From positions 186,001 to 250,000 of the forward strand of contig JAVJRN010000029.1 in the NCBI GenBank assembly GCA_040218415.1: a stretch of 64,000 nucleotides of DNA. Direction: 5' to 3'. A program made the translations under genes and the position numbers. The notes beneath the pieces are model-generated. The model was not told the origin of the DNA. It was given only the letters and a program-made list of their open reading frames with translations, and made no database searches. Shown here piece after piece: positions 35,894-44,772 of the stretch (position 1 is the stretch's first letter; each line of letters opens with the position of its first letter). Source of the DNA: JAVJRN01 sp040218415 (GTDB lineage: Bacteria > Bacteroidota > Bacteroidia > Cytophagales > Cyclobacteriaceae).

Positions 35894-36712
35894 CTATTTC
35901 ATGGTGCGTATAATGATTTCTTCTCCCTTTTGCTCGTAAGTCAAATCCAGCGGATCGCAAATGAGTTTTAAAGATAAGTCTAGATTGTCAACAGGAAAAT
36001 ATCCTGAATATTTCATCTTTTTTATAGAATCATTGGCTTGTACATGGATACCATAAGTCTGCGACAATTCCATTAGAACAACCCCAATATCCTGATTATC
36101 AAACTGATACTCACCCGTCTGCCAGCTGGCCGCATTTTTTGCGTCAAAATTGTATTGCTCCACTATTTCGCTCGTTGTGACCGCTACTGCCTGTCCTGGT
36201 TTTAGGATTTGCTGTTGTTCATTGGCTGTGACTTTGACTTTGCCGGTATAGCATTTCACTGCATATCTATCTTTGCGTGTATTTATGTTAAAACTCGTGC
36301 CCAATACTTCAGTGCTTCCATTTTGAGAAATTACGACAAAAGCATTGCCTTTTTCTACTTCAAAAAAGCCTTCGCCCTCGAGTTCAACTGATCTTTTCCA
36401 TAACCAACTCATTTTGTTATAGGACAAGGTTGAGTTTTCATTTAGCGCTACCGTGGAGTTATCCGGCAATATTACCATCTCTCGCTGATCATCCAACAGC
36501 GCTATTGTGGTTTCAGAAAACTGATAACTCAAGAAGAACACCCCTACGAGCAAGGCTACCGCAGCGGCTATTTTCAAGGACCAGTGAAAGCTTCCTTGAG
36601 TGTTCTTTTTGTCCATTTGATCGAAAAAGAGGCTGACCTGTTCTTCGCTCGGGTCTTCACCGTACTGATAGTCTGCTAGCTTTTGATTTAACTTTTTATC
36701 CCAATCATCCAT
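35894..36712 (-). CDS. FecR-family anti-sigma factor
   Basis: A 272-residue single-pass protein. The cytoplasmic N-terminus (1-43) should hold the sigma factor; a membrane helix is at about 47-65 (LKIAAAVALLVGVFFLSYQF). The FecR domain follows (about 82-175, VILPDNSTVALNENSTLSYN to GKVKVTANEQ) and a DUF4974 domain ends the protein (YQFDNQDIGVVLMELSQTYGIHV to the stop), the part that contacts the STN domain of the receptor. The gene is 4 bp from the sigma gene and 120 bp before the receptor gene. Confidence 0.93.
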   Translation of the reverse strand: MDDWDKKLNQKLADYQYGEDPSEEQVSLFFDQMDKKNTQGSFHWSLKIAAAVALLVGVFFLSYQFSETTIALLDDQREMVILPDNSTVALNENSTLSYNKMSWLWKRSVELEGEGFFEVEKGNAFVVISQNGSTEVLGTSFNINTRKDRYAVKCYTGKVKVTANEQQQILKPGQAVAVTTSEIVEQYNFDAKNAASWQTGEYQFDNQDIGVVLMELSQTYGIHVQANDSIKKMKYSGYFPVDNLDLSLKLICDPLDLTYEQKGEEIIIRTMK

Positions 36713-36716
36713 ATTG

Positions 36717-37262
36717 TTAGTCTTTAAGGTAGTTGGTGGCTGTGATCGATTTCTTTAGTTTGGCTTTGGCTTTAGCAAGGTTCGACTTGGAAGCGCCTTC
36801 GCTTATATTGAGCATTTTGGCAATTTCATGATGTTTATAACCCTCGATAGAAGCAAGTGTAAAAGCTGCTCTATACGACGGTGGCAAGTCTTGTATGTGT
36901 CTCATCACTTCCTCTGCAGAAAGTTTATCGAGGATGGAGATGTCTACATTTTCCAGTGCTCTGGCCTCACTAATATCCAACTGGTGATAATGCTTCTTTT
37001 GAGACCTAAAAAAATCAATGGCAGTATTAATCATGATTCTCCTCAACCAAACTTCTACCGGATACTTGTCATCATATTGGTCAAACTTGCTAAACACCTT
37101 CATAAAACCATCATTGGCTACTTCCTCTGCTTCAAATTTGGATTGGCTATATGGCATACAAATACTCATGGCATATCGATAAAAATGCTTGTAGAACCTC
37201 TCTTGAGCAGGTCGCTGTTTTTTCTGACATCCTCGGACTATATTTTCTATATCTGCTACCAA
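36717..37262 (-). CDS. FecI-like ECF sigma factor
   Basis: A 181-residue sigma factor with a TTG start; an upstream in-frame stop leaves no ATG choice and the next Met lies in region 2. Region 2 (MSICMPYSQSKFEAEEVANDGFMKVFSKF with VEVWLRRIMINTAIDFFR) and region 4 (LPPSYRAAFTLASIEGYKHHEIAKMLNISEGASKSNLAKAKAKL) are complete. With the FecR and STN-receptor genes it forms a full cell-surface signalling cascade. Confidence 0.9.
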   Translation of the reverse strand: MVADIENIVRGCQKKQRPAQERFYKHFYRYAMSICMPYSQSKFEAEEVANDGFMKVFSKFDQYDDKYPVEVWLRRIMINTAIDFFRSQKKHYHQLDISEARALENVDISILDKLSAEEVMRHIQDLPPSYRAAFTLASIEGYKHHEIAKMLNISEGASKSNLAKAKAKLKKSITATNYLKD

Positions 37263-37309
37263 ATCGTGGTGATCTTTTAATCAATGTAGCCGCTTAATGG
37301 CGGAATATC

Positions 37310-38521
37310 CTAATTAATGTCTACAAATGGATCTGACCATTTGTCGTCTGTGTACACCGCTGTACCACTCAAAGTTGCAATAAATGCGGAAATAGCTGCG
37401 ACCTGACTATTGTTTAAATTAAGATTTTCTCCATTCCCATTTGGACCACCGCTAAGTCTGTTGTCCAGGTTTGTATTACTCGAACTTGTTGGAATAATGT
37501 TGTAATGGGCAATAACCTCTTCTATCGTTCCAAAACTTCCATCATGCATCAGTGAACCATTCAAACGACCCTCCGCATTAAATATATCCCGCAAAGTTGG
37601 CGCTCTAGTGACATCAACATCTATGGATCCATCATTGGCTATAGTAGTAATCACTCCATTATTTCTAGAATTATTGTCTATGGCGAATTCGGGAGCACGA
37701 TGACATCTGTTGCAGCCCGCCCTTCCTACAAAAAGCGCTTTACCAAGATTTTCTTCTGCAGTGAAATTGAGGAAATTATTGTCATCATTATTGACCTGGG
37801 CTCTTCCCTCATCATACTTCGAATCAAAAGATTGAATACTTCGAATGAACTGAGCCAGTGCCGTTTGCATTTTTTCCTCCGTAATTTCCTCATTATCAAA
37901 CGCCATTTCAAATAGATCAAGCATGTACTGGTTGGTCTCCAATTTAGCGATAAGCCCATGGATATCTTCGTCACCGTCCGTGCCACTATAACCCATTTCA
38001 AAGTGATCTTGAATGGGCATGGTGGTTTGTTCTTCAAGTGTAGTTGCTCTTTCGTCCCAAAAGAATCTCCGCTCTTGGGAAAAGCGTGCATTAATCAAGC
38101 GCATGGAATGGCGTCCTGTATTTCCATTGACCCCTTGACTCGCTATTTCATTATCACTAAAGGCAAAATCCTGCTGATGGCAACTTGCACAAGCGATCGT
38201 ATTATCAGAAGATAATTGTTTATCATAAAAAAGCACTCTACCTAAAACGGCAACCTCGTCTATGATTTCATTTCCATTGGTGTTATCGCTGTTGATATAA
38301 TTGGGAACCTCTTGGTTTGCGTAATTTGGTAAATTATCAAAGTCGATGACACCCTCAAACAATTGCTTGGCCGATGTAGCAAAGATGATGTCATTGGAGC
38401 CTGAACCTTGATCTGTGCTATCAGCTTCGCTATTTTCAGCCTGATCAACGATAAGTTCTGGCGACTGCTCACAAGCAATATTTAGCACCACTAAAAAAGT
38501 AAATATTGATAATAATCTCAT
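37310..38521 (-). CDS. Di-haem cytochrome c peroxidase / MauG family lipoprotein
   Basis: A 403-residue protein from the ATG at 38521, giving a lipoprotein signal (FLVVLNIAC). Two haem-binding motifs, CASCH and CNRCH, mark the two c-type haem domains of the CCP/MauG family; the histidine of each ligates iron. Bacterial members reduce hydrogen peroxide in the periplasm or oxidise protein residues. An upstream ATG at 38605 would place 28 polar residues before the signal and is rejected. It lies between a PepSY-like lipoprotein and the sigma/FecR/receptor set, all on the same strand. Confidence 0.92.
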   Translation of the reverse strand: MRLLSIFTFLVVLNIACEQSPELIVDQAENSEADSTDQGSGSNDIIFATSAKQLFEGVIDFDNLPNYANQEVPNYINSDNTNGNEIIDEVAVLGRVLFYDKQLSSDNTIACASCHQQDFAFSDNEIASQGVNGNTGRHSMRLINARFSQERRFFWDERATTLEEQTTMPIQDHFEMGYSGTDGDEDIHGLIAKLETNQYMLDLFEMAFDNEEITEEKMQTALAQFIRSIQSFDSKYDEGRAQVNNDDNNFLNFTAEENLGKALFVGRAGCNRCHRAPEFAIDNNSRNNGVITTIANDGSIDVDVTRAPTLRDIFNAEGRLNGSLMHDGSFGTIEEVIAHYNIIPTSSSNTNLDNRLSGGPNGNGENLNLNNSQVAAISAFIATLSGTAVYTDDKWSDPFVDIN

Positions 38522-38615
38522 GGATCTATGGTCTTGATAAAAAAATATGAAAGGTGGGTGAGATAATTTTTTGGTGAATTGAGAATCAAGCTCCCAACTC
38601 ACCAAGGGTTCAAGG

Positions 38616-39437
38616 TTATTTACGGCGAGTGTGTAGTTTTAAGAAAACACCTTCTCCGTCAAAAATGAGCACGCCTACTTCTACCAAAAACACATGTATT
38701 CGGGTTTCTTCTTTGATCGTGCCTATTCTTGCTTTTTTCACTTCAGCATCAGGATAATTCTCAGAAATGTAGGAAACGATCGCCTCTGGCAGGTCAGCTA
38801 CTGCCAACTCTTCGAATGCTGCACATCCACGGCCACCACGATCATTTAGCGCAACAAATTCGCCATCTGCATCAAAAACTATCGCTCCTACTTCCGCAAC
38901 CAAAACTTTATACTTTGGTAGCCCTAAACTATCTTCTTTACTGAGTATTTTCAATATTTCATCGTCCGGATAATTACTTGTCATATAAGTCTGAGCTGCT
39001 TCAGGTAACTCATCGAACTCCAAGATTTCATGCTGGCCAATATGCGTTGATGAATCCGGCTTATTTCCACGTCCTCTACCCCTTCTTCCTCTTTTCTCAC
39101 CTTTTTTCATCCGACCATCACAACCGACCAAAGCTTCTCCGAAAAGTGCCAGTGAACCTGCTTCATCAAAAGTTAAGCTGACAGCATTGGTCAAATTCAC
39201 ATCGTACATTAAAGGTTCATTTGGTATTTTGACAGCAAAAGCTTGTATGACCAATTCCCCACTAAACTTGGTGTCGATAAAATCCAACGCGGCAGTTGGC
39301 AAGTCCTCTGCATCAATTTCGGAGGTTACTACACTGACGGCTTCTACTTGTAAGTCGTCTTCAAGCAAACCATTTTCTTCACAGGAAAACAGGAAGCTAG
39401 CGATAATCATGAGTACTAATATTTGCGTTTTCATCAT
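38616..39437 (-). CDS. PepSY-like-domain lipoprotein
   Basis: A 273-residue lipoprotein (MIIASFLFSC lipobox). Two or three PepSY-like/BLIP-like repeats of the DUF2874 type are visible: DELPEAAQTYMTSNYPDDEILKI and ADLPEAIVSYISENYPDAEVKK, with a less clear one at the N-terminus (DLPTAALDFIDTKFSGELVI). A basic, glycine-rich loop (KRGRRGRGRGNK) separates the first two. These domains are thought to bind peptides or ligands. It precedes the peroxidase gene by about 95 bp and probably shares its transcript. Confidence 0.8.
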   Translation of the reverse strand: MMKTQILVLMIIASFLFSCEENGLLEDDLQVEAVSVVTSEIDAEDLPTAALDFIDTKFSGELVIQAFAVKIPNEPLMYDVNLTNAVSLTFDEAGSLALFGEALVGCDGRMKKGEKRGRRGRGRGNKPDSSTHIGQHEILEFDELPEAAQTYMTSNYPDDEILKILSKEDSLGLPKYKVLVAEVGAIVFDADGEFVALNDRGGRGCAAFEELAVADLPEAIVSYISENYPDAEVKKARIGTIKEETRIHVFLVEVGVLIFDGEGVFLKLHTRRK

Positions 39438-39620
39438 CTTATTGTTAGTTAAAAATCAAATTCAGACTCAATACGGCAAGCCACTTAGATTTGGTTGCCT
39501 AAGACAAAAAATAAATATCATTTTTTTCAGAACATGATATTAACGAGACAACTACCCGAAAAAGCAGCTTAAAAAACCATGGCATTAATAAAAGATATTG
39601 CCTTCAAATGGTCGTTTGGA

Positions 39621-40556
39621 TTATTGAAAAGTCCAAAGCTTGAACTTCTTACATAGAAAAGCTGATAGCAAAAGGGAAGCGGTCATGACTAAGGCAAAAA
39701 TCAAAGTACTCAGAATCCTGTCCTCAGAAAGTGTAATTCGATGGGATACATAGACGAGCGGGTAACCCAAAATAAAAAAGATGCTAACGCCCATGCTTCT
39801 CTTTACCACATTTGAAGAATACTTCGGGTAACCCCAAATTTTAATAATAAGGAAGGCGGCAATATTGAAGCCTATAAAACTTCCCGTCTGAAAGGCTGAA
39901 AACGCTATTGGGAAAAGTAAAAACAAGAGTGGCATAAAAGTAAGGATAGCCAGAGAATTATCGGACGAGCCAAACTTCCTATAACCAAAGCCAATGATTA
40001 ACGTCATCAAGACGCCCAAACCAAGTCCGCCAAGCGTATCTCCAAAGAAATGCTTGGCCAAGTACATTCTGGAAACCATAGTAAGAAAAATGAGACTAAT
40101 GGCGGTGATATACAGCCACCGCCTTCTTAAAAGAAAAGCGCCACCAAAAAATAATGCCGTAATCATAGATGTATGACCAGAAGGCAAACCCCACTTTCCG
40201 AAATCTACCGCTCTATATTTCGCCAAAAGATCATCGGAAAAGGTCTCGAAAAAACCAACTGGCAAGGCTGATTTCAAATTTTGACCACCTTCCGCTCCAA
40301 AAACCTCCAATGTATTGTCTACAGCATAAGGCCTTGGAAAATCGATGGTTTCCTTGAGAAAAATCGTAAAAATGAGTGTGTAGAAAAAAATATTGGCTAC
40401 CCAAAAACCTCTCTTAAACTCAATACCTGTCACCAGAATGTATACCATCAGGGTCATCATAACTACCGAACCTAATGAGGAAACAGCTTCCATCAAATAG
40501 TAAAACAGCTTCCAGTCAGCTTTCTGGAGGAAATGATTAATGTCGGTATTGAACAT
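39621..40556 (-). CDS. PAP2-family membrane phosphatase
   Basis: A 311-residue integral membrane phosphatase. The PAP2 signature is complete: K68-x6-RP (KETIDFPRP), PSGH at 125-128 and SR-x5-H-x3-D (VSRMYLAKHFFGD, His169 as nucleophile). About seven to eight membrane helices are spread along the chain, with extra helices after the catalytic part. Likely substrates are undecaprenyl pyrophosphate or phosphatidic/diacylglycerol phosphates. It is monocistronic in appearance. Confidence 0.9.
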   Translation of the reverse strand: MFNTDINHFLQKADWKLFYYLMEAVSSLGSVVMMTLMVYILVTGIEFKRGFWVANIFFYTLIFTIFLKETIDFPRPYAVDNTLEVFGAEGGQNLKSALPVGFFETFSDDLLAKYRAVDFGKWGLPSGHTSMITALFFGGAFLLRRRWLYITAISLIFLTMVSRMYLAKHFFGDTLGGLGLGVLMTLIIGFGYRKFGSSDNSLAILTFMPLLFLLFPIAFSAFQTGSFIGFNIAAFLIIKIWGYPKYSSNVVKRSMGVSIFFILGYPLVYVSHRITLSEDRILSTLIFALVMTASLLLSAFLCKKFKLWTFQ

Positions 40557-40715
40557 GCTTGCTCTTTAGAAAAACGTAAAATACGAAAATACTGAGAGGA
40601 AATAAATCAATGGGCTCTTGCAGCATTTCAAAGTATGGAGTTGAATCATAATGACCCATAGTAAGATTTAGAGGAAAAAAAGAAGTCTCTGATTTTCCCG
40701 ATCTGGATATCTCAC

Positions 40716-43700
40716 TTATGATTTTAACTCTAAAGCGGTAGCATGAGATCTTTTATAGTCTGAAGGTGTCTTATCGTACTGCGCCTTAAAGCATTTTCGG
40801 AAATATTTTAAACTCGCAAAGTTCAAACTAAAAGCGATCTCTGAGATAGACAAGTGATCTTGTAGTAAGAGATTTGCCGCCCTTTTTAATTTGATTTTTC
40901 TGATAAAAATCTGAATGGATTCTCCTGTAAGGGACTTCACTTTCCTATATAATGAAGCCTGACTCATCCCGATAGACTCACAAAGAATAGGAACGTCAAT
41001 TTCCTCATTATCAAGTAATGCCAAGATATTAGACTCCAATTTCAGGATGAATTCCGCTTCTTTCGATTCATTTATTTCCTTTGAATCAAGCAGGTCGCTA
41101 CTGCTGTATTTCAATGCCAGTAGCTTCCTATTAGACAACAGGTTGTCTATTCTCGTTTTTAAAATTTCTGAATTAAAGGGTTTCGTAATGTAATCGTCCG
41201 CCCCTACATTATACCCTTCGATTACTGAGCTATCTGAGCTTTTTGCAGTTACCATAATCACTGGTATGTGACTCGTAGCAAAATGATTTTTTACAGTATG
41301 GCAAAAGTTTATTCCATCAATTCCCGGCATCATCAAGTCGGTGATTATCAGATCAGGAATCAATTTAATCGCATCTTCGATAGCGCCAGCACCATCATGA
41401 CGGATGACAACTTTGGCACTGGTTCCTACAATGCCAGCTATATAATTCGCAATATCTTTATTATCATCAACCACCAATATGAGTTGTTCAGATTCTTCAA
41501 TGGTATCTTGTTCTATACTTTCGTTTTCCTCTGCATCTGCAGAATAATATCTGTTGGGGCTTACATCTTCTTCATTATCTAAAAACCTGACGTATTCTAG
41601 GTTCTTGAGATGTGTATTACCCTTAAGAAGGCGTATCGAAAAAACAGTCCCGCCATGGCGAGTTGATTCTACCGAGATGCTTCCCTGATGCAATTCCACA
41701 AGGCTTTTACATAAAGCAAGTCCAATCCCTGTACCGCCAGTTCCAACAGAATTTTTTGCTTGATAAAATGGGGTAAATATCAAGGCCATATCAGATTTTG
41801 AAATACCATGACCTTGGTCTTTAACTTCAATGACAATTTCCTCATTGTCATGAAACAAACCTAGTTTCACCGTTTTGTCTTCTGGTGAAAATTTCAAGGC
41901 ATTGGACAAAAGGTTATTCAAAATAATTTGAATCTTTTCTATGTCGACCCACGCGTTGAGACCTTGCTCACAATAAAACCCTAAATTGATATTTCTTTCT
42001 TTGGCCAAATGTGCAAATGCTTCTACCTCCTCTTCAGCCAAGATGTTGAGATCATAATGACCAACATTGAGCAAGGTTTTATCTAGTTCTATTTTCCTAA
42101 ATTCAAGCATCCTGTTGATGAATTTTAATAGTATTCCAGAGTTTTTTCGAATGATTTCTAAATACTGCCTAGAAGTAGGATCCTTTTCTTTTTTGAGCAG
42201 ATCACTGACCGGACCTTGTATTAAAGTCAGTGGGGTTTTCAATTCGTGAGAAAAGTTGGTGTAGAAGCGAAGCTTTTCGGTCATACTCACATGTTCTTTT
42301 TCTCGTAAATCCTGTTCGAATTTTAGCTTTTGCTTTAGCACTATTCGGCTATTGTTGAACCGCAATGCCCTCCAAAGTAATAAAGCTCCCAATATGAAAA
42401 ATAAGACATACGCTTGCCATGTTCTCCAAACCGGAGGAGTAATCGTGATATTGAGCGTTTTAGAAAACTTTTCATTAGACGAGTTTCTTATTTCAAAGAC
42501 ATAATTACCCGCATCTACGTTTCTATATTCAACAAAATTATTTCCATCGGAGCTCACCCAATTATCGTCATACCCATGGAGCCGATAAGTAAATTGGTTT
42601 CTGTTGAAATTATTGTATCGTGGAATAGCCCAGCCTATACCAAATTCATTTTGCGCGTAGTTCAAATCAACTTCCTTAGTTAGAAAAATGCTTTGATCTT
42701 TCGGATACACATTGGAATTAGAAGGTGTTACTTTTTTATTCAAAATTTTAAATTGATTGAAAAGGACTTGCTCCGCCACAGGATCGGATAGCAACTGCTC
42801 TGGATAAAATAAATTCATCCCATAGATTCCTCCCACCACCATATATCCAGCTTCTGAATAAAGGATGGAGCCATAGTTGAAATGACCCTTTTTAAAACCA
42901 TCGTATCTATCGGAAAAACTAACTTCCTGCGCTGAATTATTATAAGCAAAGACGCCTTCGGAGGTCGTCATCCACAGGTTGTTTTCCTTATCAAAAATGA
43001 GTGCCGATATGGCAATATTGACGATCTCCGTCGGATAGTCAAATGAATATTCCTTGGACATCAGGTTAAATGAAACCAGCCCTTTTTCCCTCGTGCCAAG
43101 AAATAGGACATTGTTTTTATTACAAATATCTAAAATGGTGATGCTGGTATTGTCTTTTTTATCGGTAAGCGGATAGTTAAGTGTTTCGGATGTTTTAGTG
43201 TTATACCGTATCAGACCATTCCTATAGGTTGCCATCCATAAAATATCTTGCTCGAAATTACTCGGGTAAATCGACCGTATATCATAGCCTTCAGTACCAA
43301 CAAAGAGTTCCACTTGGCTCGATTGTCGGTTGTAATAATATGCTCCGCCTCTGTTGGTTCCGAAATAAATATCCTGACCTGGGCCTTGAATAATACATCG
43401 AATGTCATTGACTTTCAATTGAGCTGCCGCATCACCTACTTTGAAATTGTTCACCTGATTCGTTTTAAGATCAATTTGAAAAATCCCATGTTCATAGGTG
43501 CCTAACCATAAGTTTTTGGAAGCGTCTTCGAGAATGGTAAGAATGGCTGTGTTCTCCATTTGAGGCCATGAAATATCGTCTATTGCCCCTGTTTTGGGGT
43601 TGAGCACGTTTAGACCTTTACCGTCGGTTCCTACCCATATTTTACCATCGCTCGTCATTTCTAGACCCCAGATGTTTTTATAGCTCAGCGTGTTTTCGTG

Positions 43701-44765
43701 CAATGGATCTTCAGTGAGGAATCGTATATTTTCCCCGTTAGGATCAAACACATTTACCCCTCCATTATGCGTCCCCAACCAGAGCAAACCTTTTTCATCT
43801 TTGAAAATTTTACTAATCGTTCTATGCGAGAGACCCGCATCTGAGTTGGTGGGCACAAAATGCTTCAGGACGGTCAATTTTGTGGCATTTTGATTATTGA
43901 GTGAGTACATACCTCCTTGTCTGGTACCAATCCATACGATGTGTTCCTCATCCTCATAAATACTCAAATAATCATCTCTGGACAGTTGATCGTCTAATTT
44001 GGGCTCCATCATCGGTTGATTGGTCTTTTTGGGATCCAATCGAAATAAGCCTCGGTCGCAACCAAACCATAATATGCCAAAATGATCAATATATAGCTCA
44101 TAAATATCAAGCGATCTGTATCCACTCAACTTGAAAGGACTATAATATTGAAGTGTGTTAGTTTCAAGATTGAAACTTATAATACCCTCACCATCGAGTG
44201 CCGCCCATAAGGTGTGATTGGAAAGAGCCAGGTCAACCACGGAGGCATTAGAAAAATCTCTACCCGATACAACATCCTTCAACGGAAGTTCAATAATGGT
44301 GTCACTGATATGAATAATTCCTCCGTCATATCTTCCGATGTATTTATCTTCATTGGTGTCAATGACAATAGAGGTAGAGGCCTTTTTTAAGGGTTCTGCT
44401 TCAAGTCTGATTACGGCATCTTTTGTATAATCGTACTGCGCCACGCCTGCTTCAGTCATAATCCACAGCCTATTCTGCTGATCCACGGCTATATCACTGA
44501 TATAATTGCTAGGTATGGAGTTTGTATTCTTTTCTTCTTTTAAGTAAGTCTGAAAATCATCTCCTTGATATCGATACAATCCTCTTTCTGTCGCAACCCA
44601 TATATAACCAAGCGTATCCTGTGCAATGTCCGTAATGAAGTTATTATTAAGCCCCATTTCCTCATTGAGTACTTGAAACTTGTACTGAGAAAATAACGGC
44701 TTGTCCGACTGAGAAAAGACCATCGAAAGTTTTAATAAAAGGACAAAGGCTAGACAAAACCTCAT
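40716..44765 (-). CDS. Hybrid two-component system regulator (HTCS) of the polysaccharide locus
   Basis: A 1349-residue one-protein sensor and regulator. Order: signal peptide (1-18), two propellers of Reg_prop repeats (about 40-680, e.g. GYIWVATERGLYRYQG), Y_Y_Y domain (about 715-780), membrane helix (about 785-805), HisKA with His about 840 (NFSHELKTPLTL), HATPase (NNLLSNALKFSP, GTGIGLALCKSL), receiver with phosphoacceptor Asp near 1143 (LIITDLMMPG) and AraC-type HTH at the end (ISEIAFSLNFASLKYFRKCFKAQ). The periplasmic part senses an oligosaccharide and the AraC domain drives the locus. It starts 7 bp after the GH30 stop, so it is cotranscribed with its likely targets. Confidence 0.95.
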   Translation of the reverse strand: MRFCLAFVLLLKLSMVFSQSDKPLFSQYKFQVLNEEMGLNNNFITDIAQDTLGYIWVATERGLYRYQGDDFQTYLKEEKNTNSIPSNYISDIAVDQQNRLWIMTEAGVAQYDYTKDAVIRLEAEPLKKASTSIVIDTNEDKYIGRYDGGIIHISDTIIELPLKDVVSGRDFSNASVVDLALSNHTLWAALDGEGIISFNLETNTLQYYSPFKLSGYRSLDIYELYIDHFGILWFGCDRGLFRLDPKKTNQPMMEPKLDDQLSRDDYLSIYEDEEHIVWIGTRQGGMYSLNNQNATKLTVLKHFVPTNSDAGLSHRTISKIFKDEKGLLWLGTHNGGVNVFDPNGENIRFLTEDPLHENTLSYKNIWGLEMTSDGKIWVGTDGKGLNVLNPKTGAIDDISWPQMENTAILTILEDASKNLWLGTYEHGIFQIDLKTNQVNNFKVGDAAAQLKVNDIRCIIQGPGQDIYFGTNRGGAYYYNRQSSQVELFVGTEGYDIRSIYPSNFEQDILWMATYRNGLIRYNTKTSETLNYPLTDKKDNTSITILDICNKNNVLFLGTREKGLVSFNLMSKEYSFDYPTEIVNIAISALIFDKENNLWMTTSEGVFAYNNSAQEVSFSDRYDGFKKGHFNYGSILYSEAGYMVVGGIYGMNLFYPEQLLSDPVAEQVLFNQFKILNKKVTPSNSNVYPKDQSIFLTKEVDLNYAQNEFGIGWAIPRYNNFNRNQFTYRLHGYDDNWVSSDGNNFVEYRNVDAGNYVFEIRNSSNEKFSKTLNITITPPVWRTWQAYVLFFILGALLLWRALRFNNSRIVLKQKLKFEQDLREKEHVSMTEKLRFYTNFSHELKTPLTLIQGPVSDLLKKEKDPTSRQYLEIIRKNSGILLKFINRMLEFRKIELDKTLLNVGHYDLNILAEEEVEAFAHLAKERNINLGFYCEQGLNAWVDIEKIQIILNNLLSNALKFSPEDKTVKLGLFHDNEEIVIEVKDQGHGISKSDMALIFTPFYQAKNSVGTGGTGIGLALCKSLVELHQGSISVESTRHGGTVFSIRLLKGNTHLKNLEYVRFLDNEEDVSPNRYYSADAEENESIEQDTIEESEQLILVVDDNKDIANYIAGIVGTSAKVVIRHDGAGAIEDAIKLIPDLIITDLMMPGIDGINFCHTVKNHFATSHIPVIMVTAKSSDSSVIEGYNVGADDYITKPFNSEILKTRIDNLLSNRKLLALKYSSSDLLDSKEINESKEAEFILKLESNILALLDNEEIDVPILCESIGMSQASLYRKVKSLTGESIQIFIRKIKLKRAANLLLQDHLSISEIAFSLNFASLKYFRKCFKAQYDKTPSDYKRSHATALELKS

Positions 44766-44772
44766 ATATTTT

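Noticed and set aside
36828..37280. 150-codon plus-strand frame
   Set aside because: Lies wholly antisense to the FecI-like sigma gene, whose motifs are complete; it is a shadow frame.
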